Source: Prevotellaceae bacterium (GTDB lineage: Bacteria; Bacteroidota; Bacteroidia; Bacteroidales; UBA932). Taken from it: 12,584 bases of DNA. Made by a program: the position numbers and the translations under genes. Position 1 is the first letter of the stretch. Every line of letters starts with the position of its first letter. Below the pieces are notes generated by a model that was given only the letters and a program-made list of their open reading frames with translations, made no database searches and was not told the origin of the DNA. The stretch covers positions 1 through 12,584 of the forward strand of contig JAIRLF010000012.1 of the NCBI GenBank assembly GCA_031259655.1, written 5' to 3'. Positions 1 through 7,316 of the stretch are shown one piece after another.

Positions 1-1137
1 AATTTCGACGCTTCGAATCCCGGAGCAGTCGGCGCCCCTGTGATTGATAACGACGCAGAGGTTACTCGCGGAGTAACTTCGTTTTCGATTGAAAACAGGT
101 ACGATAAGACCTCAGGTGCGTTGAAGTTCTTCTACAACTTCGGACTGCACGAAATCGACGACGGGTATTCCCCAAACGGCGTCCCCCGTGATAATCACTT
201 CCGTTCGACCGATAATATGTTTGGAATATCGCTGTATCAGGCGTTTAACTTTTTTGCCGGAAACAATATCACCGCAGGATTCGACTTGCAGCGTTTTGGC
301 GGTCACGCGTGGAATCAATATTTTGACAACAGACCAAATTCGGAAATTACAGAAAAGGGAATTAACGACGTCGCCGGATACCTTAATCTCGAACAGCGAT
401 TGTTCGCCAAACTGCTGCTAAATGCCGGAATCAGAGTTGATAACAATAGCCGCACGGGTACAGAATGGATTCCGTCGGTGGGACTTAGTCTTCCCATATC
501 CGATGTAACAGGGTTTAAAGCCATAGTGAGCAAAGGATTCCGAAATCCCACTATCAGAGAGATGTACATGTTTCCGCCGCAAAATCCCGACCTCAAGCCG
601 GAACGCTTGATGAACTACGAACTGTCGTTCTCTCAAAAACTTTTAGATTATAAACTTGGTTTTGACCTCAATATCTTCTACATCAAGGGGGATAATGCCA
701 TACAAACGGTAATGTCGGAAGGCAGACCGTTGAACATCAATACGGGCGAGATTGAAAATTACGGTCTGGAACTGGCGGCTTCGTACAGAATAAGTCCAAA
801 TTTCAGATTATCGGCAAATTACAGTTGGTTGGACATGAAATACAAAACAACGGCTGCTCCGGAACATAAACTGTATGCGGGGTTTGATTATTCCGTATCG
901 AAATGGAGATTTGCATCAGGCGTTCAGTATATTGGAAACCTTTATACTTCGGTAGCGACAAACAATACAGTCAAAGATTCGTTTACACTCTGGAATGCAA
1001 GAGTAGCGTATCGTATCTGTAAACCGGTGGAATTGTTTGTGAAAGGCGAAAATCTGCTGTCGCAAAAATACGAAATCAACACAGGATACCCGATGCCGGA
1101 AATCACGGTATTCGGTGGCATAAATTTAAGATTTTAA
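1..1137 (+). CDS. TonB-dependent outer-membrane receptor, C-terminal part (5' end outside window)
   Basis: The reading frame is open from the first base of the window, so the gene starts upstream and only about 378 C-terminal residues are visible. They look like the second half of a 22-strand beta-barrel: alternating aromatic/polar strands, the typical receptor segment GFRNPTIREMYMFPP followed by NPDLKPERLMNYELSF, a late strand with GENLLSQKYE, and a final strand ending in Phe (GGINLRF), which is the usual BAM recognition signal. The family imports siderophores, cobalamin, haem, metals or glycans with energy from TonB-ExbBD. The plug domain and TonB box are missing, so the substrate cannot be assigned. 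The short barrel resembles BtuB/FepA/CirA-type metal-cofactor receptors rather than large SusC proteins, and no SusD follows. The next gene starts 34 bp downstream on the same strand, suggesting one operon. Family call is firm; substrate unknown. Confidence 0.93.
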   Translation, partial: NFDASNPGAVGAPVIDNDAEVTRGVTSFSIENRYDKTSGALKFFYNFGLHEIDDGYSPNGVPRDNHFRSTDNMFGISLYQAFNFFAGNNITAGFDLQRFGGHAWNQYFDNRPNSEITEKGINDVAGYLNLEQRLFAKLLLNAGIRVDNNSRTGTEWIPSVGLSLPISDVTGFKAIVSKGFRNPTIREMYMFPPQNPDLKPERLMNYELSFSQKLLDYKLGFDLNIFYIKGDNAIQTVMSEGRPLNINTGEIENYGLELAASYRISPNFRLSANYSWLDMKYKTTAAPEHKLYAGFDYSVSKWRFASGVQYIGNLYTSVATNNTVKDSFTLWNARVAYRICKPVELFVKGENLLSQKYEINTGYPMPEITVFGGINLRF

Positions 1138-1171
1138 AAAATGATTATCAATAAATTAAAGTTAGTTTATC

Positions 1172-2095
1172 ATGGATAGAAAACAATTTTTAAGAACGAT
1201 AGCATTTGCAGGTGCGGCTATCACGTTTAAATCGAAAGACGGAATGGATTTAATGGCTCAATCACAGGGTAGTCAGCCTGATATGGTTGCTGTTATGGGC
1301 GGCGAACCTGACGAAATGTTTAAACAGGCAATAAACGAATTGGGCGGTATTTCCAAGTTTATCAAAAAAGGCTGGAAAGTGGTCGTAAAACCCAATATCG
1401 GCTGGGACAAATCGCCGGAACTTGCGGGCAATACCAATCCCAAGTTAATTGGTGAAATCGTGCGGCAATGTTTTCAGGCTGGCGCAAAGGAAGTGACTGT
1501 ATTTGACCATACTTGCGACGACTGGATAAAGTGCTACAAGAACAGCGGTATCGAAGCAGCGGCAAAAGCGGAAGGCGCTAAAGTGGTGCCGGCTCACGAA
1601 GAATCGTACTACAAAGAAGTACAACTTCCGGGCGCTAAAAAGTTGAAAACCGCCAAAATACACGAAGCCATACTGAATTGCGACGCATGGATTAACGTTC
1701 CGGTACTGAAACATCACGGAGGCGCAAACCTCTCGATTTCCATGAAAAACTACATGGGAATTGTTTGGGACAGACGCATATTCCACAGCACCGACCTCCA
1801 GCAGTGTATAGCCGACATCTGCACAATGGAGAAAAAACCGGTTCTGAATATCGTCGATGCTTACCGCACAATGAAGTCGAACGGTCCGCAAGGACGCTCG
1901 ACCGCCGATGTAGTTGATACCAAGAGCCTTTTTGTCTCGAAAGATATTGTCGCCGTCGATACCGCCGCCGCAAAATTTTTCGGACAAATCAGGAAAATGC
2001 CGCTCGAAAATGTCGGGCATCTCGCTAACGGCCAAACACTCGGAATCGGAACAATGGATTTGGACAGTTTAAATATCAAAAGAATCAAGATTTAG
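1172..2095 (+). CDS. DUF362 domain protein with Tat-like N-terminus
   Basis: A 307-residue protein of the DUF362 family. Recognisable blocks are the early VVVKPNIGWDKSPE segment (about residues 70-83), the TNPKLIGEIVRQCFQAGAKEV helix region, the central HHGGANLSISMKNYMGIVWD block (about 181-200), and VDAYRTMKSNGPQG (about 228-241). The family is poorly characterised. Members often sit beside or are fused to ferredoxin domains, and this copy has no CxxCxxC cluster of its own. The N-terminus MDRKQFLRTIAFAGAA looks like a twin-arginine signal with Lys in place of the second Arg, followed by a short, weak hydrophobic stretch, so periplasmic export is possible but not certain. It lies 34 bp after the receptor gene and about 104 bp before the membrane polyferredoxin gene, all on one strand. 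I infer a shared role with both neighbours; the biochemical activity is unknown. Confidence 0.85.
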   Translation: MDRKQFLRTIAFAGAAITFKSKDGMDLMAQSQGSQPDMVAVMGGEPDEMFKQAINELGGISKFIKKGWKVVVKPNIGWDKSPELAGNTNPKLIGEIVRQCFQAGAKEVTVFDHTCDDWIKCYKNSGIEAAAKAEGAKVVPAHEESYYKEVQLPGAKKLKTAKIHEAILNCDAWINVPVLKHHGGANLSISMKNYMGIVWDRRIFHSTDLQQCIADICTMEKKPVLNIVDAYRTMKSNGPQGRSTADVVDTKSLFVSKDIVAVDTAAAKFFGQIRKMPLENVGHLANGQTLGIGTMDLDSLNIKRIKI

Positions 2096-2126
2096 GGATT
2101 TTTTGATTTTAGATTTTTGATTTTAG

Positions 2127-2199
2127 ATTTTAGATTTGGCTGACGCCAGCCAATCAAGATTTAGATTCAGTTGGCGTCAGCCAATCTTAAATCTAAAAT
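2127..2199. repeat. REP-like palindromic element before the polyferredoxin gene
   Basis: Two perfect inverted arms are nested here: 2136-2148 (TTGGCTGACGCCA) with 2172-2184, and ATTTTAGAT at 2127-2135 with its complement at 2191-2199, with a 6-nt bulge on the right side. The left inner arm can also fold on itself (TTGGCTG, ACGC loop, CAGCCAA, 2136-2153). Upstream, 2100-2130 has direct repeats of GATTTTAGATTT. The structure ends on the base before the ATG at 2200. It resembles the dispersed palindromic intergenic repeats found in many bacterial genomes. It could also slow transcription between the two genes, but it has no T-tract typical of a terminator. Confidence 0.7.
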
Positions 2200-3735
2200 A
2201 TGAAAAAAAATATGAAAAAATTAAGAGTAGTCGTATCAATAGTGTTATTTTCGTTAATAACATTCTATTTTCTTGATTTTGCGGGTTTAATGTCCGAAAA
2301 AACAGCCGGTTTGCTGGCCAAAATTCAGTTTATACCCGCAATCATGGCTTTGTCTGTTATAATACTGATAATATTGATTGTCTCGACCCTGCTGTTCGGA
2401 CGGGTATATTGTTCTTCGATATGTCCGATGGGCGTATATCAGGATATAATCGCGTGGTTATCAAAACGAATTGCCAAAAAGAAGAAACGCTACAAATTCG
2501 GCAAAGCCAAAAACATTTTGCGAGCGACGATGCTTGTTGCGGCGGCAACCATTTTCGTGAAATTCCCGCTGATTCTGGGCTTTATCGACCCATACAGCGC
2601 TTACGGACGGATGGTTACGAATGTTTTCCGTCCGGTTTACATGTCCGGAAACAATGTGCTGGAAATCATCTTCACTAAATTCGATAATTATACGTTCTAC
2701 AAAACGGATATTTTCATAATGAGCGTGTTCGCCTTTGCCGTGGCGATACTGACTATGGTCGTTATCGGCTATCTTGCATGGAAACACGGACGTACGTACT
2801 GCAACACGATTTGTCCCGTCGGCGCTGTATTGGGCTTTTTGAGCAAATTTTCGGTCTTCAAAGTCAGGATAGATAAAAGTAAGTGTAACAGTTGCGGAGC
2901 CTGCGAGATGAGGTGCAAGGCGGCGTGTATCAACAGTAAACAAAAAACCGTAGATAACAGTCGTTGTGTAGACTGTTTCAACTGCTTAAACGCTTGCCGG
3001 AGAGACGCCCTGAAATTCTCGCCATCGCTTGTTCCCGTAAAAAATGGGGACGCAAAACATCCTGTCGATGAGGGGAAACGGCGTTTCCTGACAACCGGCG
3101 TCATCGCTGCGGTCGCCGCTCCTGCGGCTATCGTCGAAGACGAGATAAACAGTCTGACAGGCAACGACAAGTATGTCCGGCAGCATCCCGTCCTGCCTCC
3201 GGGTTCGATAAGCGTCGAAAATATGCTTGCTCACTGCACGTCCTGTCATCTGTGTGTCAGCAAATGCCCTTCGCGCGTATTGAAACCGGCTTTTATGGAG
3301 TACGGTCTTGCCGGAATGATGCAGCCGATGATGTATTTCGAAAAAGGATTCTGCAATTTCGACTGCACGATTTGCTCGGAAGTGTGTCCCAACGGCGCTA
3401 TCAAACCGCTTACTAAGGACGAAAAACATCTGAATCAGGGCGGACAAGTGGTTTTTACACGCGATATCTGCATCGTCCAAACCGAAGAAACAAACTGCGG
3501 CGCATGTTCCGAACATTGCCCTACACAGGCGGTTACGATGATTCCATATAAGGACGGTCTCACAATTCCGCATATAAATGTCGAAATATGTATCGGTTGC
3601 GGCGGATGCGAATTTATTTGCCCTGTCCGTCCGTTCCGCGCAATTCATATCGAAGGACTTGCCGTGCAGGGCAAAGCAAAACCTTTCGAAGAACAGGAAA
3701 AAGAAGATAAGAAAATAGATAGCTTCGGGTTTTGA
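2200..3735 (+). CDS. NapH-like membrane polyferredoxin fused to a NapG-like ferredoxin domain
   Basis: A 511-residue iron-sulfur electron-transfer protein. Membrane segments lie at about 8-30, 42-67, 107-127 and 171-194. The NapH/CcoG-type CxxxCP motifs follow the second and fourth (C71-C75, GRVYCSSICP; C201-C205, GRTYCNTICP). Two 4Fe-4S motifs CxxCxxCxxxC come next at C229-C239 and C256-C266. Residues 293-310 (KRRFLTTGVIAAVAAPAA) look like an internal Tat-type signal or membrane segment. The C-terminal half then adds more clusters: C346/349/352/356, C385/389/392/396, C424 with C433/436/440, and C464/467/470/474. The order matches NapH followed by NapG of periplasmic nitrate reductase systems, but no nap catalytic gene is present. 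It probably passes quinol-derived electrons across the inner membrane to a periplasmic acceptor. ATG 2200 is used; ATG 2212 is a possible alternative. The acceptor is unknown. Confidence 0.88.
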   Translation: MKKNMKKLRVVVSIVLFSLITFYFLDFAGLMSEKTAGLLAKIQFIPAIMALSVIILIILIVSTLLFGRVYCSSICPMGVYQDIIAWLSKRIAKKKKRYKFGKAKNILRATMLVAAATIFVKFPLILGFIDPYSAYGRMVTNVFRPVYMSGNNVLEIIFTKFDNYTFYKTDIFIMSVFAFAVAILTMVVIGYLAWKHGRTYCNTICPVGAVLGFLSKFSVFKVRIDKSKCNSCGACEMRCKAACINSKQKTVDNSRCVDCFNCLNACRRDALKFSPSLVPVKNGDAKHPVDEGKRRFLTTGVIAAVAAPAAIVEDEINSLTGNDKYVRQHPVLPPGSISVENMLAHCTSCHLCVSKCPSRVLKPAFMEYGLAGMMQPMMYFEKGFCNFDCTICSEVCPNGAIKPLTKDEKHLNQGGQVVFTRDICIVQTEETNCGACSEHCPTQAVTMIPYKDGLTIPHINVEICIGCGGCEFICPVRPFRAIHIEGLAVQGKAKPFEEQEKEDKKIDSFGF

Positions 3736-3840
3736 TTTCTATCTGTTTTTCGGCGTCGCGTGTGACGATGATTATTTATTGCTTAATTAACTGCATTTTA
3801 ATACTTTAAGAGATAATCTCGCTTTGCGCGGAAGAGTGTC

Positions 3841-4008
3841 GCGGCTGCGTACGTGTGCAGCCGCAGCTGCGTACGTGTGCAGCCAGGATTATATACGTGT
3901 GCGGCCGCAGCTGCACACGTATATAATCCTGGCTGCACACGTATATAATCCTGGACGCACACGTATATAATTTTGGCTGCACACGTGTGTAATTTCGGCT
4001 GCATGCGG
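3841..4008. repeat. 22-bp repeat array arranged as a giant inverted repeat
   Basis: Seven units of exactly 22 bp stand end to end: 3841-3862, 3863-3884 and 3885-3906 in one orientation, a 2-bp centre (3907-3908), then 3909-3930, 3931-3952, 3953-3974 and 3975-3996 in the other, followed by a partial unit. All seven share the core GCACACGT or its complement ACGTGTGC. Positions 3911-3932 and 3933-3954 are identical tandem copies. Positions 3885-3902 and 3913-3930 form a perfect 18-bp stem (GCACACGTATATAATCCT), and pairing continues outward for about 14 more pairs to 3871/3944, then patchily to 3841/3974. No spacers separate the units, so it is not a CRISPR array. It fills much of the gap between two operons. 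Function is unknown. Confidence 0.9.
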
Positions 4009-4139
4009 AACGAACGAAACAGGTATAATTTCCGCGACTAAATCCGAATGTCTGTCGAATGTTTCGGGCAAATCCGAAAACGCTGCTGTGTTAATAGCGT
4101 CTTCCCGAAAACGTACACCATTAGGGCGTCACACATCGG

Positions 4140-4147
4140 TATATTTG
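4140..4147 (+). promoter_or_regulatory. Candidate -7 promoter element for the AlbA_2-murF operon
   Basis: TATATTTG is an exact match to the Bacteroidota sigma-ABfr -7 consensus TAnnTTTG. It would place the transcript start near 4154, about 90 bases before the ATG at 4243. No good TTTG -33 element lies 19-21 bp upstream, so this rests on the -7 box alone. Confidence 0.4.
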
Positions 4148-4242
4148 ACACGACAGCAGTTCGGTCGCACATTCATTTTCGGCTTCAACCAAAACTTTTT
4201 ATTACTTTTGTGTTGTTTTGAATATATGTTTTTTTGTGAATT

Positions 4243-4866
4243 ATGTATCTTTATAACCTTATCGCACAGGGCGAACACGAGACTTTGGAGTTCAAATACG
4301 AGATAAACGACCCGCGTAAAATTGCCCGGACATTAGTAGCTTTTGCAAATACCAAAGGCGGACGATTGCTTGTGGGTATCAAAGACAACGGGAATATAAC
4401 GGGAATTTCTATCGACGAAGAATATTATATGGTCGAAAGCGGAGCGAAATTATATTCCCGTCCCGAAATCGACTTTAAAGTGAAAATACATCCGATTCCG
4501 AACGGTAAACACGTGTTGGAGTTCATTATAGAGTCAAGCGGAGCGAAACCGCATCATGTGGTTTACACCGACAAACCGCCGGAAGTATTAATCAGGGTGC
4601 ACGACGAAAACATTATCGCAAATCCTGTCTGGATTAAAGTGCAGGAGCGGTTAAAATCGCCATGCACAATCAAATACACTGCCGGACATAACAGATTGCT
4701 GGCATATCTTAAAGGCAAGAAAGCGCAAAGCATCGAAATTCTTATGAAAGAGGTTTTCCTTTCGGAAAAAGAAGCTACAGAAATCATTACCGACCTTGTC
4801 GTATCCAATATTATGGAAATTGAGACGACAAATTCGGGCGCCGTCTTTAAACTAAAACAAGTGTAA
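4243..4866 (+). CDS. AlbA_2 (Schlafen/divergent AAA-4) domain putative DNA-binding protein
   Basis: A 207-residue protein. Residues about 8-130 match the AlbA_2 fold: EHETLEFKYE near the start, AFANTKGGRLLVGIKDNG (33-50) and a later VLIRVHDENIIANP segment. This fold is found in bacterial putative transcriptional regulators and in eukaryotic Schlafen proteins; some members have nuclease or NTP-binding roles. The last 60 residues (about 145-207) are charged and helical, ending in a strand-like VFKLKQV, consistent with a small winged helix. An in-frame stop at 4237-4239 fixes ATG 4243 as the first possible ATG. It is followed after 41 bp by the exported protein gene and then murF. A regulator of envelope genes is conceivable, but only the fold is supported. 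No ribosome binding site is seen, as is normal for this phylum. Confidence 0.8.
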   Translation: MYLYNLIAQGEHETLEFKYEINDPRKIARTLVAFANTKGGRLLVGIKDNGNITGISIDEEYYMVESGAKLYSRPEIDFKVKIHPIPNGKHVLEFIIESSGAKPHHVVYTDKPPEVLIRVHDENIIANPVWIKVQERLKSPCTIKYTAGHNRLLAYLKGKKAQSIEILMKEVFLSEKEATEIITDLVVSNIMEIETTNSGAVFKLKQV

Positions 4867-4907
4867 ATGCGTCAAACAGTCGATTTTTTAATAAATAACA
4901 GTCAATA

Positions 4908-5738
4908 ATGAAAAACAGCATTTTATTTTTACTTCTAATCATCTGTAACACCGCAGTGTCGGGGCAATCGTTCCAGCAAGTCAAGAGCGAACTGTCGGAG
5001 CTGATGACAATGGCGGCAGATGAATACGATTACGTTAAAAAACAGGAATATATGGATTCGTTTTCCGCATTATTGGAAAAAACATTGAAAACGCCCAATT
5101 CCTTTTCCTTTTCGTTCGACAGTATTCCTCATCTCAATATCATCGTTTCCAAAGATGGGATAGTGCGCATTTTCAGTTGGGGAACGTTGAAAAACGACGA
5201 CGAATATGTATATCACGCTATTGTACAACGACGTATGGGCGACAAAAAAAATCCTTTGTCGGACATATATGTTCTGAACGACGTCAAACAGGACGTTCTT
5301 AAACCCGAAGAGGAAATCCTGCGTTATCCCAACTGGTACGGCTGCCTGTATTCCGATATCATTGAAACACAGGATATGGGCAAAACATATTACACGCTGT
5401 TAGGTTTGGATTTCAACAATCGACTTTCACATAAAAAGTATATCGATGTCCTGACGTTCAATCCGCAAGGATTACCATTGTTCGGCGCTCCTGTTTTCGT
5501 CGATGGAACGGGCATAAAAAGCAGAGTTATATTCGAATATTCGGCTAAATCGGTGCTGCATCTGAAATATCACGCCGATATCAATAAAATTGTTTTCAAC
5601 TGGCTGTATCCAATTGTACCCGAAAAACGAAACGACAAATCGTACTATGTACCCGACGTAACATACGACGGATACGAATTTAAATTCGGGAAATGGATGA
5701 AAGAAAAACATATTCTCCTTAAAAAAAGTAGATTTTGA
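4908..5738 (+). CDS. Exported protein of unknown function, translationally coupled to murF
   Basis: A 276-residue protein with a clear Sec signal peptide: a short basic start (MKNS), hydrophobic residues about 5-17, and a likely cleavage after VSG before Q20, giving an N-terminal Gln. No lipobox Cys is placed for lipidation. The mature part is mixed alpha/beta, rich in Tyr and Asp, with no enzyme motif I can name. Distinctive stretches are YPNWYGCLYSDII (about 144-156) and YYTLLGLDFNNRLSHKKYIDVL (about 165-186), which look like a conserved core of an exported Bacteroidota family. The stop codon TGA overlaps the murF ATG by one base (TGATG), which strongly suggests translational coupling. The shared operon with a peptidoglycan ligase hints at a cell-envelope role, which is inference only. 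Confidence 0.8.
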   Translation: MKNSILFLLLIICNTAVSGQSFQQVKSELSELMTMAADEYDYVKKQEYMDSFSALLEKTLKTPNSFSFSFDSIPHLNIIVSKDGIVRIFSWGTLKNDDEYVYHAIVQRRMGDKKNPLSDIYVLNDVKQDVLKPEEEILRYPNWYGCLYSDIIETQDMGKTYYTLLGLDFNNRLSHKKYIDVLTFNPQGLPLFGAPVFVDGTGIKSRVIFEYSAKSVLHLKYHADINKIVFNWLYPIVPEKRNDKSYYVPDVTYDGYEFKFGKWMKEKHILLKKSRF

Positions 5739-7027
5739 TGAATACAAAAGAGTTATATGCAATATTTCGGGATTATCCTCTTGTCTGCACCGACAGTCGC
5801 AATATCGTTCCCGATTCGATATTTTTTGCCTTAAAGGGCGAGAATTTTGACGGCAATCGATTCGTTGAACAGTCGTTAGATAGCGGTTGCGCTTTTGCCG
5901 TATCCGACAGCGTTGAAAACGAAGGAATACACGGATGCATTGTTGTGGAAAATGTCCTGAAAACCTTACAGGATTTGGCGGAATATCATCGTATGGAGTT
6001 TGATATTCATGTCCTTGCAATAACGGGAACAAACGGCAAAACAACGACAAAAGAGCTTGTTAATGCGGTATTGTCGAAAAAATATAAAACCGTGTGCACC
6101 AAAGGAAATTTAAACAATCACATCGGAACGCCGCTAACTTTGCTGAATATCAACGAAAACACCGAAATTGTCATCGTAGAAATGGGCGCAAACCATTGCG
6201 GCGAAATCGCGACGCTTTGCGAAATCGCTCATCCCGGACTTGGGCTGATTACCAACGTCGGCAAGGCTCATCTCGAAGGGTTTGGCTCCGAAGAAGGCGT
6301 CCGGAAAACCAAAGGCGAACTGTATGATTATATCGAAAAAAACAGGGGCGTGATTTTCTATAATGCCGACGACGCAACTCTCGCATCAATGGCGGAAAAG
6401 ACTCAGGGAACGACACTTGTGAAGTATGGCAAAACCATTATGGGCGTAACTGCAGGCGACGACAATTTCTTTCTTGGATTTTCGACCTCCGAGCCGGAAA
6501 TGAGTGTAAAAACATGTTTAGTAGGAGAATACAATCTGAATAATGTCTTGGCGGCAATAGCTGCCGGCAAATATTTCGAGGTGTCTGTACCGGATATTAT
6601 TTCTGCTTTGGCGGAATACAAACCGGCTGATAACCGTTCGCAACTCGTTAAATCTACGACTAATACCGTCATCATGGACGCATATAACGCCAACCCTTCG
6701 AGTATGGAAGCTGCAATCGGCAATTTTGCACGGCTCGATGCCGAAAACAAATTGTTGATACTCGGCGATATGCTGGAATTGGGCGACAATTCTTTTGCCG
6801 AACATCGACGAATAACGGAGATTATCAAAAATCACGGACTGTGGAAGAAGGGAAAAGTTATCCTGATTGGTCATACTTTCAGCCGCTTAGGAGAAAACAT
6901 CGCTATCTGTTTCCCCGACAAAAGCGAAGCCGTAAAATATCTCGGAAATATCAATCTCAACTCCCGCTTGATTTTGATGAAAGGCTCAAGAGGGATAGGT
7001 CTCGAAACGCTATTGAAATATTTGTAA
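5738..7027 (+). CDS. murF: UDP-N-acetylmuramoyl-tripeptide--D-alanyl-D-alanine ligase
   Basis: A cytoplasmic Mur ligase that adds D-Ala-D-Ala to UDP-MurNAc-tripeptide with ATP, the last soluble step of peptidoglycan precursor synthesis. Visible family features: the N-terminal uracil-binding region with DSRNI (19-23) and FFALKGENFDGNRF; the ATP loop GTNGKTTTKE (97-106); NNHIGTPLTLL; EMGANHCGEI (about 148-157); ITNVGKAHLEGFGSEEGVRKTKGE, which includes the Lys normally carbamylated for metal binding; YNANPSSMEAA; and LGDMLELGDNSFAEH near the end. At 429 residues it is slightly short but complete. ATG 5738 is chosen over the in-frame TTG at 5735 because it forms a TGATG overlap with the upstream gene. 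A hairpin terminator candidate follows at 7111-7141. Confidence 0.96.
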   Translation: MNTKELYAIFRDYPLVCTDSRNIVPDSIFFALKGENFDGNRFVEQSLDSGCAFAVSDSVENEGIHGCIVVENVLKTLQDLAEYHRMEFDIHVLAITGTNGKTTTKELVNAVLSKKYKTVCTKGNLNNHIGTPLTLLNINENTEIVIVEMGANHCGEIATLCEIAHPGLGLITNVGKAHLEGFGSEEGVRKTKGELYDYIEKNRGVIFYNADDATLASMAEKTQGTTLVKYGKTIMGVTAGDDNFFLGFSTSEPEMSVKTCLVGEYNLNNVLAAIAAGKYFEVSVPDIISALAEYKPADNRSQLVKSTTNTVIMDAYNANPSSMEAAIGNFARLDAENKLLILGDMLELGDNSFAEHRRITEIIKNHGLWKKGKVILIGHTFSRLGENIAICFPDKSEAVKYLGNINLNSRLILMKGSRGIGLETLLKYL

Positions 7028-7110
7028 TCATTTGTTCTTATTAAGATTATGGAGACGTGTTCGCGCTGATGCCTACATTCCGAATAGGGTACGACAAAAT
7101 TCCCTGTTTT

Positions 7111-7141
7111 AAATCCGACAGGAATTAAAATTGTCGGATTT
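7111..7141 (+). terminator. Candidate terminator after murF
   Basis: AAATCCGACA (7111-7120) and TGTCGGATTT (7132-7141) form a perfect 10-bp stem with an 11-nt loop, followed by only a short T stretch. A second small hairpin, TGCCC-GTGA-GGGCA, follows at 7142-7155. It lies about 85 bp after the murF stop and before the purQ promoter, a sensible position for transcript end formation. Confidence 0.55.
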
Positions 7142-7287
7142 TGCCCGTGAGGGCATTCATATCAATAGAAAAAGATTTTTAACAATTATCGACCGTTTGT
7201 TTTGTTTACATCTCGAATTTCTCGACACAAATAACAGTGAATATTAGCGATTTGCAATAAATAATTACCAATTAACCATTATTTTTT

Positions 7288-7295
7288 TACCTTTG
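7288..7295 (+). promoter_or_regulatory. Candidate -7 promoter element for purQ-holB
   Basis: TACCTTTG is an exact match to the TAnnTTTG -7 consensus of Bacteroidota. It predicts a transcript start near 7302 and a leader of roughly 70 bases before the purQ ATG. A convincing -33 TTTG at the right distance is not seen. Confidence 0.5.
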
Positions 7296-7316
7296 CGAAA
7301 AATTCACGAAACCGTA

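Larger units (their letters stand above)
3736..4242. other. Intergenic region without a convincing gene
   Basis: About 500 bp separate the polyferredoxin gene from the AlbA_2 gene. Besides the 22-bp repeat array and the candidate -7 element described separately, I see one imperfect hairpin: TTTCGGG at 4062-4068 pairs with CCCGAAA at 4104-4110, with CGCT/AGCG (4081-4084/4096-4099) inside. No clear terminator follows the upstream gene. Short open frames here on both strands are low-complexity translations of the repeats or lack any recognisable protein pattern. Confidence 0.6.

Noticed and set aside
1445..2035. 196-aa minus-strand ORF opposite the DUF362 gene
   Set aside because: Antisense shadow; the plus strand has a full conserved domain over the same bases.
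2986..3648. 220-aa minus-strand ORF opposite the polyferredoxin gene
   Set aside because: Antisense shadow of the cysteine-cluster region; no family features.
3841..4008. CRISPR array
   Set aside because: Units are contiguous without spacers, change orientation in the middle, and no cas gene is near.
3798..4071. Two overlapping minus-strand ORFs (68 and 60 aa) across the repeat array
   Set aside because: They are translations of the 22-bp units, giving repeated YTCAA/IIYVC blocks with no start signal or recognisable protein pattern.
4088..4306. 72-aa plus-strand ORF before the AlbA_2 gene
   Set aside because: Overlaps the start of a well-supported gene in another frame and spans its probable promoter; composition is not protein-like.
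5735..5737. TTG as the murF start
   Set aside because: The next codon is ATG at 5738, which makes a TGATG overlap with the upstream stop; the TTG adds only one residue.
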